Part shown: positions 8,436-17,266 of the stretch, one piece after another
Numbering within the stretch: position 1 is the stretch's first letter
How the letters are laid out: each line of letters starts with the position of its first letter
NCBI RefSeq assembly: GCF_014649815.1
Contig: NZ_BMTT01000014.1
Coordinates: forward strand, 62,001-126,000
DNA: 64,000 nt
DNA from: Streptomyces mutabilis
GTDB taxonomy: Bacteria; Actinomycetota; Actinomycetes; Streptomycetales; Streptomycetaceae
Direction: 5' to 3'
The notes under the pieces: generated by a model
Seen by the model: only the letters and a program-made list of their open reading frames with translations
What the model was told of the DNA's origin: nothing
Database searches by the model: none
Made by a program: the position numbers and the translations under genes

Positions 8436-9872
8436 ATGGACCTCGGCGTGCGCTGGAAGCTGCACGGGGACGGGAAGGTCCCCGCCCCCGGAGCGGTGGT
8501 CCGCCCCGACGAACGGCTCTCGTGGCCCCGCACGGTCGGGCTCGGCGCCCAGCACGTGGTGGCCATGTTCGGGGCGTCCTTCGTGGCTCCGGTCCTGATG
8601 GGCCTGGACCCCAACCTCGCGATCATGATGTCGGGCGTGGCGACGGCCATCTTCCTGCTCGCCACCCGCGGCCGGGTCCCCAGCTACCTCGGCTGCTCCC
8701 TCTCCTTCGTCGGCGTCGCCGCGGTGATCCGGGCCCAGGGCGGTACGAGCGCCACGGTGACCGGCGCGGTCCTGGTCGTCGGCGCCGCGCTGTTCCTGGT
8801 GGGGCTCGCCGTTCAGCGGTTCGGGGCGCGGATCATCCACGCCGCGATGCCGCCGATCGTCACCGGCGCGGTGGTGATGCTGATCGGCTTCAACCTGGCC
8901 CCGGTCACCGCCTCCACCTACTGGCCGCAGGACCAGTGGACGGCCCTGCTGGTGATGCTGTTCACCGGTCTGGCCGTGGTCTGCCTGCGGGGCTTCTGGT
9001 CCCGGATCGCGATCTTCCTGGGACTGGTCTTCGGGTACGTCCTTTCCTGGACCCTGGACCGGATCTTCGGCAAGATCCACTCGGTGGACGGCAGCGGCAA
9101 GCTGACCGACCACTGGCGGCTGGACTTCTCGGCCGTGGGGCAGGCCGACTGGATCGGGCTGCCGTCCTTCCACGGACCGAGTTTCGAGTGGTCGGCGATC
9201 CTGGTCGCCCTGCCGGTCGTCATCGCACTGGTCGCCGAGAACGCCGGTCACGTCAAGGCGGTCGGCGAGATGACCGGGGACCCGCTCGACGACAAGCTCG
9301 GCACGGCGATCTCCGCGGACGGCGTCGGCTCCATGCTGTCGACCGCGGTCGGCGGCCCGCCCAACACCACGTACTCCGAGAACATCGGAGTGATGGCGGC
9401 GACCCGCGTCTACTCGACGGCCGCGTACTGGGCGGCGGCCGGTTTCGCCCTCCTCTTCGGTGTCTGCCCGAAGTTCGGCGCGGTCGTCGCCGCCATCCCC
9501 GGCGGTGTGCTGGGCGGCATCACCGTCATCCTCTACGGCATGATCGGCCTGCTGGGCGCGCAGATCTGGATCAACGCCAAGGTGGACCTGCGCAACCCGC
9601 TGAACCTGGTACCGGCCGCCGCGGGCATCATCATCGGCGTCGGCAACGTCAGCATGGAGATCACCGACAACTTCTCGCTCAGCGGCATCGCGCTCGGCAC
9701 CCTCGTGGTCATCACCGGCTACCACGCGCTGCGCGCCTTCGCCCCGGCCCACCTCAAGACGCAGCAGCCGCTGCTCGACGAGGGCACGTCGTCGTACGAC
9801 GAGAAGACCGGGGCTGCCTCGCGGGACGCGCAGTCCGGGGACGGCGACGGGTCTCAGCGCGCCAAGTCGTAG
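8436..9872 (+). CDS. Uracil/xanthine permease (NCS2 family)
   Basis: Integral membrane nucleobase:proton symporter of 478 residues with about 12-14 membrane segments. Family marks are LGAQHVVAMFGASFVAP near residue 36, VTGAVVMLIGFNLAP, VALVAENAGHVKAVGE-like text seen as IALVAENAGHVKAVGE, and the loop GGPPNTTYSENIGVMA, which lines the substrate site in UraA. The AENAGHVKAVGEM segment is closest to uracil permeases. The C-terminus is a polar tail. The pyr genes lie 30 kb away and no pyrimidine regulator is adjacent. Its 3' end overlaps the GH6 gene by 19 bases. Confidence 0.9.
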   Translation: MDLGVRWKLHGDGKVPAPGAVVRPDERLSWPRTVGLGAQHVVAMFGASFVAPVLMGLDPNLAIMMSGVATAIFLLATRGRVPSYLGCSLSFVGVAAVIRAQGGTSATVTGAVLVVGAALFLVGLAVQRFGARIIHAAMPPIVTGAVVMLIGFNLAPVTASTYWPQDQWTALLVMLFTGLAVVCLRGFWSRIAIFLGLVFGYVLSWTLDRIFGKIHSVDGSGKLTDHWRLDFSAVGQADWIGLPSFHGPSFEWSAILVALPVVIALVAENAGHVKAVGEMTGDPLDDKLGTAISADGVGSMLSTAVGGPPNTTYSENIGVMAATRVYSTAAYWAAAGFALLFGVCPKFGAVVAAIPGGVLGGITVILYGMIGLLGAQIWINAKVDLRNPLNLVPAAAGIIIGVGNVSMEITDNFSLSGIALGTLVVITGYHALRAFAPAHLKTQQPLLDEGTSSYDEKTGAASRDAQSGDGDGSQRAKS

Positions 9873-11062
9873 GCGTAGGACGGCGTGAAGGTGCCCGGCT
9901 TGCCCTTGCAGCCGTCCGACTCCCCCGGCAGCTTCACCCACAGGTAGGCGTCGATGCGCCCCATGCCGGTGCTCAGGGTCGGAGTGCTGCCGATCTTGCG
10001 GCCGGCCGGGTCGCACCACTCGCCGTCGGCCGGGGCGCCGTTGCCGTTGCGGCTGGTGTCGATGACGGCGCCGAGGCTCGCCGGACCGCCGAGGGCGTCG
10101 AGGACCGCGCGGTCGTAGGCGATCTCGTCGGCGGTGGTGTGGAAGTTGGAGACGTTGCTGAAGATGCCGTCGGAGGAGGCGGGCGAGGCGGCGCCGGCCT
10201 CTCTCAGCCAGCCCGCCTGCTTGGCGGGCGCGTGCCAGCCGGAGTGGCCCGCGTCGTGGTACACGCGGGCCTTGGGGTTCGCCTCCTTGAGCACGCGTCC
10301 GGCGCGGGCCAGGGAGGCGAAGCGGTCGGCGCGCTCTCCGGCGGGGAGGCAATCGACCTGGGCCACCGAGTCGGGCTCCAGGATGACGACGACCTCGCCG
10401 GAGCCGAGCCCCGCGGCGAAGAGGTCGATCCAGTCGTCGTAGGCGTCGAGGCCGGGCGCGCCGCCCTGGGAGTGGCCGCCGCAGTCTCGGTCGGGTATCG
10501 CGTACGGCACGAGCACGGGCACCCGTCCCTCGGCGGCGCCGCCCGACGCCACGGCCCGGACCCGTGAGGTGATGGTCGAGGGCGTGTAATCGGCGAACCA
10601 CACGGCGGCCGGGTGGTCGGCTATCCGCGAGCGGATGACGTCCTGGCGCGGGTCGTCGGGGTGGGCCCGGATCCAGGAGAGGATCTGCGACTGCGGGTGC
10701 CGGTAGAGCCGGGTGGCGGCCGGGGCCGCCCGGGGCGTCTTCTCGGCGGTCCTCTTCGGCGACGGCTCGGGGCTCGCCTTCTTCACGGGGGCCGAGGGCG
10801 GGGGCGAGGCGGGAACCGACGGCTTCACCGACGGGGACGGGGACGGCACCAGGGGCAGGGACTGCAGCCGAGCCGGCCGGGTCACCTGCGGTCGGGCCTC
10901 GTCATCGCCGCCGCCGTCGTCGTCGCCGAACGCGGTCAGCAAGCCGGTCGCGGTGCCGACCGCGACGACGACGGACGCCGCCGCGACCATCGCTCCACGT
11001 CGGGCGGCACGCCTGCGCTCGGCCCTGCGAGCGGCCAGGCGCCGGGCACGAAGGCCTGACAC
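9854..11062 (-). CDS. Glycoside hydrolase family 6 protein (beta-1,4-glucanase type), membrane-anchored or secreted
   Basis: A 402-residue protein with an Arg-rich N-terminus, one hydrophobic segment at about residues 25-46, a Pro/Ser/Lys linker, then a GH6 domain. GH6 signatures are present in order: PVLVPYAIPDRDCGG, VVVILEPDSVAQVDCLP with the acid Asp, KARVYHDAGHSGW, IFSNVSNFHTT, IDTSRNGNG, EWCDPAGRKIG and AYLWVKLPGESDG. The family cleaves cellulose or related beta-1,4-glucans by inversion. There is no cellulose-binding module, and the hydrophobic segment lacks a clear cleavage site, so it may stay on the membrane and act on a cell-made glucan. GTG start with GGGGAGGGG upstream. Confidence 0.9.
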   Translation of the reverse strand: MSGLRARRLAARRAERRRAARRGAMVAAASVVVAVGTATGLLTAFGDDDGGGDDEARPQVTRPARLQSLPLVPSPSPSVKPSVPASPPPSAPVKKASPEPSPKRTAEKTPRAAPAATRLYRHPQSQILSWIRAHPDDPRQDVIRSRIADHPAAVWFADYTPSTITSRVRAVASGGAAEGRVPVLVPYAIPDRDCGGHSQGGAPGLDAYDDWIDLFAAGLGSGEVVVILEPDSVAQVDCLPAGERADRFASLARAGRVLKEANPKARVYHDAGHSGWHAPAKQAGWLREAGAASPASSDGIFSNVSNFHTTADEIAYDRAVLDALGGPASLGAVIDTSRNGNGAPADGEWCDPAGRKIGSTPTLSTGMGRIDAYLWVKLPGESDGCKGKPGTFTPSYAYDLAR

Positions 11063-11164
11063 TACGGCTTCCCCCTCCCCCGCACGGCGGGCGCGTTCCC
11101 CCGTTCTGGGGAAGCGTCGGGCCCGCCGGCACTCCCGTCAGCCTAAAGCTGCGAACCTGCCGCC

Positions 11165-11860
11165 ATGGCGCACTGCGAGCAACTCCCGACGGCCGCCCCG
11201 ACGGTGGACACGGTCCTGACCCGGATGCGCGCCCTCGACACGACGCTGCCTCCGCGGGACGGCGTGGCGGTCTTCAACCGCGTCTACCTGACCGTCACCG
11301 AGGCGGTGGACCGGCACATCGACGGCGGCCGTTTCCCGGACGCCCGCTCGGCGATCGCGCTGGACGTGCGGTTCGCGGAACGCTATCTGGCCGCCGTCGA
11401 CGCACTGGAGAACGGGCGTCGGCCGCCCGCCTGCTGGCGTCCCCTGTTCCAGTTCCGCCGCCACCCCGGTGTACGACCGTTGCAGTTCGCGCTGTCGGGC
11501 ATCAACGCGCACATCGGCCACGATCTCGCGCTGGCCGTGGTGGACACCTGTCGTACGCTCGGCTGCGAACCCGTCGACCTGGAGGACGAGTTCGACCGGG
11601 TGGGCGATCTCCTCGTGTCGCTGGAGGAGCGCGTCCGCGAAGAACTGATGCCGGGTCCCGACCTCCTCCAGATCGCCGACCCGCTGACCCATCTGCTCGG
11701 CTCCTGGAGCCTGGAGCGCGCCCGCGACGCCACCTGGGCGGCGGCCCGCGCTCTGTGGGCGCTGGACCGACTGCCGGATGTCGCCGGGGAGTTCACCGAG
11801 CGGCTGGACGCGGCGGTGGGCTTCGCCGGCCGCATGCTGCTCACCCCGCTGCCGGACTGA
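11165..11860 (+). CDS. DUF5995 family protein
   Basis: A 231-residue soluble, mostly helical protein that I place in the DUF5995 family. Visible marks are RYLAAVDALENGRRPPACW, the His-containing LSGINAHIGHDLALAV and RDATWAAARALWAL. The family has no established function. There is no signal peptide or membrane segment. The ATG is the first in frame, but no strong ribosome site precedes it. The gene starts close to the divergent GH6 gene, so the two share a roughly 100-base promoter region. Confidence 0.75.
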   Translation: MAHCEQLPTAAPTVDTVLTRMRALDTTLPPRDGVAVFNRVYLTVTEAVDRHIDGGRFPDARSAIALDVRFAERYLAAVDALENGRRPPACWRPLFQFRRHPGVRPLQFALSGINAHIGHDLALAVVDTCRTLGCEPVDLEDEFDRVGDLLVSLEERVREELMPGPDLLQIADPLTHLLGSWSLERARDATWAAARALWALDRLPDVAGEFTERLDAAVGFAGRMLLTPLPD

Positions 11861-12102
11861 TCCGGCCGTTCCCCGGCGCGCACGCCCGGACCATCTCTCG
11901 CCGCCGTCCAACCTGAAGACGGCACTGACCGAGTGGGCGATCTCCTCGGCCAGGCACCACAGCCGACCTGACGGTGGACACGGACCGACGGGACAAGGCC
12001 GCAGCGGCGCATGACGCGCTCGGCCCAGGTCGGCCAAACACCGAGGTGACCGCTGCGTGACCAGCCCCAGCGCACGTCACTCACCGGTCAAGGAGACAGG
12101 CT

Positions 12103-13800
12103 CTAGTCCTCCGGCAGTTCGACCGGCGCGATCTCGGCGTACACGTCGCCCGGGCCGGGGTTGGTCGCGTCGGTCTGTCCGCCGAAGTGGTGCATGACGC
12201 CCCAGACCGCGTTGAGCGCCGTCTGGACGGCTCCCTCGGCCCAGCCGGCCGTCCAGGAGATGTCGTCGCCGGCGAGGAAGATGCCCCGCTTGTCCTCGGG
12301 CAGCTCCTCCTGGATGAAGTGGGTGAACAGGCGCCGCTGATAGCGGTAGTGGCCGGGGAGGTTGGCCTTGAACGCGCCCATGAAGTAGGGCTCGTTCTCC
12401 CAGGAGACGGTCACCGGGTTGCCGATGATGTGCTTCCTGATGTCGACCTTCGGGTAGATCTCGCCGAGCGACTTCAGCATGACCTCCATCCGCTCGTTCG
12501 CGGACAGCGGCAGCCACTTCAGGCTGTCGTCGCACCAGGTGTAGGAGAGGCAGATGACGGCGGGCTTGTCGGGGCCGTCGTCCAGGAGGTAGGTGCCGCG
12601 GGTCATGCGGTCGGTGAGCGTCATCGACATGACGTCCCGGCCGGTCTCCTCGTCCTTGTCGAGCCAGAAGGGGCGGTCCACGGGGACGAAGAGCTTGGAG
12701 CTCTCCATGTAGTGGGTGCGCTCGATCGCGGTCCAGTGGTCGATCGGGAAGAGCGAGTCGTCGCAGGCGATCTTGGAGAGCAGCATCCAGGACTGGGCGG
12801 TGAAGATCGCCGCCCGGTACGTGCGGATGTCGCCGTCGGCGTCGGTGACGGTGATCCGGTTGCCGGCCGTGCGGTTCAGGCGGGTCACCGCCGGGCGCGT
12901 CTCGCCGTCCGTGTGCAGGGACTTCAGCGAGGTGCCGTACGGCCAGTGGACGATCTTCTCCGGCTCGCGTTCCCAGAGCCGGAGCGGCAGCTGCTGGGAA
13001 CCGCCGACGATGCCGCGGTGGTGGTCGTCGGCCTCGGTGTAGACGACGCGGAGGATCTCCAGGATGGAGTTGGGGAAGTCGGTGTCCCAGCCACCGGTAC
13101 CGAAGCCGACCTGGCCGAAGATCTCGCGGTGCCGGAAGGACTTGAAGGCCTCGGAGTCGCAGAGGAAGCCGTAGAAGGTCTGGTTGTCGAGCTTCTCGAC
13201 CAGCTTCGCCCAGATCTCGCGGATGCGCGGGACGTCTCGCTCGCGCAGGGCGCGGTTCATGTCGGAGAAGTCGGCACCTTCCTCCAGGCACTTCGCCCAG
13301 GCGTCGGCGACGTCCCGGTAGACCTGCGGCAGGTCGTCGAGCGTCTCGGCGTAGTGCGACTCGCCCTTGAGGTCGACGACGGTGGAGGGCGTGGCCTCGG
13401 AGAGCGGGTTGGGGAAGGGGCGGGTCTCCAGGCCGACCAGGTCGATGTAGTGCTGGAGGGCGGTTGAGGAGGGCGGGAAGCGCATCGCGCCCATCTCGGC
13501 GGTCAGGGACTCGTCGCAGCCGTCGAAGCCGACGGTCCGCAGCCGGCCGCCGATCTTGTCGGCCTCGTAGACGACGGGCTTGAGGCCCATCTTCATCAGT
13601 TCGTAGGCGGCGACGATGCCTGACAGGCCGCCACCGATGACCGCGACCTCGGTACCGTGCTCGGTCGCCGGTATCTGGCCCAGACCGGCGGGGTGGGCGA
13701 GGAAGTCGTCGTACGCGTACGGGAAGTCCGGCCCGAACATGGTGATCGGCGGCTGCTGCTCGTCTGCGTGCTCGATCGCGTTGGGCACGGTGGACGTCAT
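12103..13800 (-). CDS. FAD-dependent L-amino-acid monooxygenase, DavB-like (probable L-lysine 2-monooxygenase)
   Basis: A 565-residue flavoprotein of the amine-oxidase fold. The Rossmann motif VAVIGGGLSGIVAAYELMKM starts at about residue 52. From memory it closely resembles Pseudomonas lysine 2-monooxygenase DavB in length and in diagnostic stretches: ITMFGPDFPYAYDDF at the N-terminus, FGQVGFGTGGWDTDFPNS, SMTLTDRMTRGTYL and GDDISWTAGWAEGAVQT. DavB decarboxylates and oxidises L-lysine to 5-aminopentanamide. The gene lies 46 bases downstream of an amidase that fits the next step. The start is the ATG with AAGGAG upstream; the longer frame is rejected. Phenylalanine or tryptophan oxygenases are related, so the substrate is inferred. 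Confidence 0.85.
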   Translation of the reverse strand: MTSTVPNAIEHADEQQPPITMFGPDFPYAYDDFLAHPAGLGQIPATEHGTEVAVIGGGLSGIVAAYELMKMGLKPVVYEADKIGGRLRTVGFDGCDESLTAEMGAMRFPPSSTALQHYIDLVGLETRPFPNPLSEATPSTVVDLKGESHYAETLDDLPQVYRDVADAWAKCLEEGADFSDMNRALRERDVPRIREIWAKLVEKLDNQTFYGFLCDSEAFKSFRHREIFGQVGFGTGGWDTDFPNSILEILRVVYTEADDHHRGIVGGSQQLPLRLWEREPEKIVHWPYGTSLKSLHTDGETRPAVTRLNRTAGNRITVTDADGDIRTYRAAIFTAQSWMLLSKIACDDSLFPIDHWTAIERTHYMESSKLFVPVDRPFWLDKDEETGRDVMSMTLTDRMTRGTYLLDDGPDKPAVICLSYTWCDDSLKWLPLSANERMEVMLKSLGEIYPKVDIRKHIIGNPVTVSWENEPYFMGAFKANLPGHYRYQRRLFTHFIQEELPEDKRGIFLAGDDISWTAGWAEGAVQTALNAVWGVMHHFGGQTDATNPGPGDVYAEIAPVELPED

Positions 13801-13846
13801 GGGGTACGGACTCCTTGCACGGTGAAGCGGGGGGCGGCTGAAGTGT

Positions 13847-14644
13847 TCAGAGGTTGCGGGCCAGAGAGCCGTACAGGCCGGGGACACGGTCCTCCAGATA
13901 CGGGTTGGCCTCGCGGGAGGCGGCGAGGACGGCCGGGTCGGCGTCGGCGAGGACCAGCTCCTCGGCGCGCCCGGCGCGGGCGCGGGACGTGCCGTCGGGC
14001 CCGGCGAGCACGGAGAGCCCGACGAACTCGAACTCGCCCTCCGGTCCGACGCGGTTGACGTACGCGACGTACATCTGGTTCTCGAAGGCCCGCACCGGCA
14101 CGACGGACTCGGCGACGAACTGGAACGGGTGCATCTGCGCGGTGGGGACCAGCAGCAGGTCGGTGCCGGCCAGGGCGTGGGCGCGGACGTTCTCCGGGAA
14201 CTCGACGTCGTAGCAGATCATCAGGCCGACGGTGAGGCCGTTCAGCTCGGCCTGGACGACGGGCTGCTCGCCGGGGGTGAAGTGGTCGCGCTCGAAGCAG
14301 CCGAAGAGGTGGGTCTTGCGGTAGTTCGCCAGGCGGGTGCCGTCGGCGGCGACGAGCTGGACGGAGTTGAAGACGCGCTCGCCGTCCCGCTCGGGGTAGC
14401 CGTAGGCGACGGCCAGACCGTGGCGCCCGGCGATCTCCGCGACGGCGTCGGCCGAGTCGCCGTCGGCCGGCTCGGCGAGGGCGGCGATGTCGTCGCCGAT
14501 CGCGTACCCGGTCAGGAACAGCTCCGAGGTCACGAGCAGTCCCGCACCACCGGCCGCGGCACGGGCGGCGGCCTCGTCGAGGACCTTGAGGTTCTCGGCG
14601 ACGGATCCGGGCCGTCCGGAGCTCTGGAGCAGGGCGGTGCGCAT
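13847..14644 (-). CDS. Nitrilase-superfamily amidase, DavA-like (probable 5-aminopentanamidase)
   Basis: Carbon-nitrogen hydrolase of 265 residues with the full catalytic triad: Glu41 in TSELFLTGY, Lys110 in YRKTHLFG and Cys144 in MICYDVEFPE. Length and motifs match DavA, which hydrolyses 5-aminopentanamide to 5-aminopentanoate in lysine breakdown. It is the first gene of a two-gene operon with the DavB-like oxygenase, so oxygenase product and amidase substrate agree. GAGGAA precedes the ATG. Three phased CGTTGCG motifs lie just upstream of its likely promoter. Other omega-amidases share this fold; the pairing with the oxygenase is the main reason for the call. Confidence 0.85.
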   Translation of the reverse strand: MRTALLQSSGRPGSVAENLKVLDEAAARAAAGGAGLLVTSELFLTGYAIGDDIAALAEPADGDSADAVAEIAGRHGLAVAYGYPERDGERVFNSVQLVAADGTRLANYRKTHLFGCFERDHFTPGEQPVVQAELNGLTVGLMICYDVEFPENVRAHALAGTDLLLVPTAQMHPFQFVAESVVPVRAFENQMYVAYVNRVGPEGEFEFVGLSVLAGPDGTSRARAGRAEELVLADADPAVLAASREANPYLEDRVPGLYGSLARNL

Positions 14645-14679
14645 GGGTGTTCCTCACCGGAGGGAAGGGGGTCGGGGGC

Positions 14680-14708
14680 CAGATAGACCGTACGGTCGGC
14701 GGACTCAA
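14680..14708 (-). promoter_or_regulatory. Promoter candidate for the davA-davB operon
   Basis: On the minus strand TTGAGT (14708-14703) and TATCTG (14685-14680) are 17 bases apart, ending 36 bases before the amidase ATG. The repeated motifs lie directly upstream, as expected for an activator or a wrapping regulator. Confidence 0.45.
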
Positions 14709-14724
14709 CCAAACAAGAAGGAGC

Positions 14725-14784
14725 CGTTGCGCGCCGGTGAGCGGATCGTTGCGTGCGTCCGGCGTCCCGCGGTGATTCGTTGCG
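14725..14784. repeat. Three phased CGTTGCG motifs upstream of the davA-davB operon
   Basis: Exact CGTTGCG copies at 14725-14731, 14747-14753 and 14778-14784, all in the same orientation, with start-to-start steps of 22 and 31 bases (about two and three helical turns). The copies continue as GTTGCGCGC, GTTGCGTGC and GTTGCGTGC. The same motif and spacing recur upstream of the permease-lrp operon. Confidence 0.8.
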
Positions 14785-14938
14785 TGCCCCCGTCCTCCCC
14801 GAGAACCAGACGCTTCCGTCCTCCCCCGCCGCGCGGCGGAGGGCTCTCCCCGCCCTCGGCGCGATGTGGCGCGGGCGCGGGGCCGGGACAGTGGTGACCG
14901 TTCGGTTCACCGGCTTCGATCCTTGGGAGAGGACCTCC

Positions 14939-15484
14939 ATGAAACGCCGTACGACAACCGTCTCGCTCGGTGTCGCCCTGCTGCTCGCCGCCGTCACCCC
15001 CGGCGCGGCCGTCGCCTCCGGCCCCCACGGGGAACAGCCCCCGAGACAGGCCGCCGCGCTTACCGGCACGGCCGAGCTGTACCGGTCGGCCGGGGACGAC
15101 ATCACCTTCACCTTCGACGCCCATCTGGCGGCCGAGCACCACGACGACCCCCTCGAGGCCACCGGGACCTTCGAGTTCAGCCACTACCTGAACGGCAAGG
15201 GCGCCCGGGCCGAGGCCGACGTCGACTGTCTCCTGACCGGCGGTGACGTGGCCGTCGTCTCCGGCGTCATCACCGACTCCGACCTGCCCGGCGCGAAGGG
15301 CAAGCGGGTCGGCATCACGGTTCACGACCTCGGGCGCCACGACCGGCTCGGTTACAGCTGGGCTGCGACGGGCAGCCCCGCCGAGGTCGGGGAGCTGCCC
15401 CGGTGCGTGTCGTCGGCGCCCTTCGAGAAGGTCAAGAAGGGGACCGGCGACTTCGAGGTCGTGCCCTGGAAGCCGCGGCTGTAG
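14939..15484 (+). CDS. Secreted protein of unknown function
   Basis: A 181-residue protein with a clear signal peptide: MKRR, a hydrophobic core to about residue 22, and an Ala-rich cleavage area ending near AVASG. The mature part is hydrophilic and beta-prone, with ITFTFDAHLAAEHHDD and FSHYLNGKGARAEADVDCL, and has two cysteines that could form a disulfide. I do not recognise a named family. The ATG was chosen for GGGAGAGGA upstream and because it starts the signal peptide. It is divergent from the amidase and converges with an MFS gene, overlapping that gene's coding region by 53 bases. Confidence 0.75.
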   Translation: MKRRTTTVSLGVALLLAAVTPGAAVASGPHGEQPPRQAAALTGTAELYRSAGDDITFTFDAHLAAEHHDDPLEATGTFEFSHYLNGKGARAEADVDCLLTGGDVAVVSGVITDSDLPGAKGKRVGITVHDLGRHDRLGYSWAATGSPAEVGELPRCVSSAPFEKVKKGTGDFEVVPWKPRL

Positions 15485-16664
15485 TCCGGGCGGCGGCGGC
15501 CAGCAGCACCGCCGTCAGCAGGTACGGCACCGCGGACCAGGCGAACGCGGTGCCGTGCCCCGTGACCGTGGCCGTCGCGGCGTAGGCGCCGTAGGTGGCG
15601 AGGGTGCCCAGCTCGGTACCGAGGCCCGCGACCGAGGTCAGTGTGGCCCGCCCGGTGTCATCGATACGCCGCTGGAGGCGGGCGTCGGCCAGCACGGTCG
15701 CCAGCTGGAACCCGCCGAAGGCCAGGGCGACGAGCACCAGCGCGGGCGCGGTGCCCGCTGCGGCGCCCGCCGCCAGGGCGACCGCGGAGCCGGCGAGCAG
15801 GGCGGCGAACCCGTTCGTGGTCAGGCGTTCGGCGGCGCCCGCCAGCAGGCCCCCCGCCGTGGCGCCGGCCCAGATCACCAGCAGCAGCCAGGGGACGGTC
15901 TCCTGCGCCACGCCGGTGTCGGCCGCCAGCAGCGGGGTGTACTCGTCGAGCGCTCCCCACACCGCGGTCACGGCCGGTACCAGCAGCAGCGCGCCCCGCA
16001 CGGAGCGGTCGGTGCGGGCCTCGGTGAGCCCGGCCCGCAGGATCATGGTCCAGCGGTCGCCGGCCACGGACGGTGCGCGGTGTTCGGGGAACCGGGTCGC
16101 CACGGCCGCCCCGGCCAGGCAGACCAGGACACTCGCCGCGCCCACCGCGTCGTACCCGCCCCAGGCGAAAACGGGGCCGGCCAGACCCATGGCGGCCATC
16201 GTGGCGGTGATTCCGACCGCCCTTGCCCGGCCCATGACCCGGGCGTACCGGTCGGCGGCGCCGGCCCGGTCCAGCTCGTCGTGGACCAGTGCCTCCAGCG
16301 CGCCCGAACCGAGCGCGCCGCCGGCGCCCCACAGCACGAAGCCGACCGCGAAGGCGCCGTAGGAGGGCACGAGGACCCACAGGGCGAAGCCGGCGGCGCT
16401 CAGCAGCGGGCCGAGCACCAGCAGCAGTCGCCGGGAGAACGCGTCGGCCCAGGCGCCGGAGGGCACCTCCAGCAGGACGCCGGTCAGCGACCACAGGGCG
16501 AACAGGGACGACATCTGCCAGACGGACAGACCGGTGTCGCTGAACAGCAGCGCGTACACCGGGTAGAGCAGGACGAACTCGTCGCAGAACGCGGAGGCGT
16601 ACAGCGTGCGCGTCATCCGCCGGGTACCGGCGGTCTTGGGGGCACGCTCGGGTGTGAGAGTCAT
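15432..16664 (-). CDS. MFS transporter
   Basis: A 410-residue protein with about twelve membrane segments and the Major Facilitator layout: LEVPSGAWADAFSRRLLLVLG fits the conserved loop between segments 2 and 3, with the family-type Arg-rich motif RRIDDTGRATLTSVAGLG in the second half. Such small MFS proteins are usually exporters or have unknown substrates. The ATG has GGAAGG five to six bases upstream; an upstream extension without family similarity is rejected. It stands alone, convergent with the secreted protein gene and downstream of, but apart from, the lrp-permease operon. Confidence 0.82.
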   Translation of the reverse strand: MTLTPERAPKTAGTRRMTRTLYASAFCDEFVLLYPVYALLFSDTGLSVWQMSSLFALWSLTGVLLEVPSGAWADAFSRRLLLVLGPLLSAAGFALWVLVPSYGAFAVGFVLWGAGGALGSGALEALVHDELDRAGAADRYARVMGRARAVGITATMAAMGLAGPVFAWGGYDAVGAASVLVCLAGAAVATRFPEHRAPSVAGDRWTMILRAGLTEARTDRSVRGALLLVPAVTAVWGALDEYTPLLAADTGVAQETVPWLLLVIWAGATAGGLLAGAAERLTTNGFAALLAGSAVALAAGAAAGTAPALVLVALAFGGFQLATVLADARLQRRIDDTGRATLTSVAGLGTELGTLATYGAYAATATVTGHGTAFAWSAVPYLLTAVLLAAAARTTAAASRARPRSRRSPS

Positions 16665-16803
16665 GAGGCCTTCCCGAGGGGGCGGATCGGACACCGGGGG
16701 TACGGCGTCCGGGGCGGCCCTCGGGAGGAGGCGCGACGGTGGGATCAATGTCGCCAGGTCATGGCACCGATGGTAGTCGGGCGACCCGGCTCCGGTCCCG
16801 CGA

Positions 16804-17256
16804 TTACGTGGGCGATCCCGACGAGTAGCGCCGCAGCAGCGGCGACAGGACCAGCACGGACTTGGTCCGCTCGACGAACGGCTCCCCGGCGATCCGCTCC
16901 AGGACCCGTTCGAAGTGCCGCATGTCGGAGGCGAAGACCTGGGCGACCGCGTCCGCGTCCCCGGTGACGGTGGACGCGGCCACGACCTCCTGGTAGCGCT
17001 CCAGGCCCCGCTGGATGGTCTCCGGCGAGGTGTTGCGGCGGCAGAAGATCTCGACGAACCCCTCGGTCTCCCAGCCGAGCGCGGCGGGGTCGACCCGTAC
17101 GGTGAATCCGGTGATGGCCCCGGTGGCGCGAAGCCGGTCCACGCGCCGTTTCACGGCGGGCGCGGACAGGCCGACCGACTGGCCGATGTCCGCGTAGGAG
17201 CGGCGGGCGTCCTCGGCGAGGGCGTGCACGATGCGTTCGTCGAGATCGTTCAGCAC
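16804..17256 (-). CDS. Lrp/AsnC family transcriptional regulator
   Basis: A 150-residue regulator with the N-terminal HTH SYADIGQSVGLSAPAVKRRV (about residues 20-39) preceded by LDERIVHALAEDARR, and a C-terminal RAM ligand-binding domain containing VAASTVTGDADAVAQVF. Members form octamers that wrap DNA and sense amino acids. It lies 10 bases after the amino-acid permease gene and so is co-transcribed with it. It is the prime candidate to bind the phased CGTTGCG motifs found upstream of this operon and of the davA-davB operon. The GTG start has only a weak ribosome site, consistent with translational coupling. Confidence 0.9.
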   Translation of the reverse strand: MLNDLDERIVHALAEDARRSYADIGQSVGLSAPAVKRRVDRLRATGAITGFTVRVDPAALGWETEGFVEIFCRRNTSPETIQRGLERYQEVVAASTVTGDADAVAQVFASDMRHFERVLERIAGEPFVERTKSVLVLSPLLRRYSSGSPT

Positions 17257-17266
17257 TGCGGGTGGT

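Noticed and set aside
11861-12102. Possible transposase remnant between the DUF5995 gene and the oxygenase gene
   Set aside because: Some minus-strand text looks loosely coding in three frames, but no DDE motif, inverted repeat or target duplication could be recognised.
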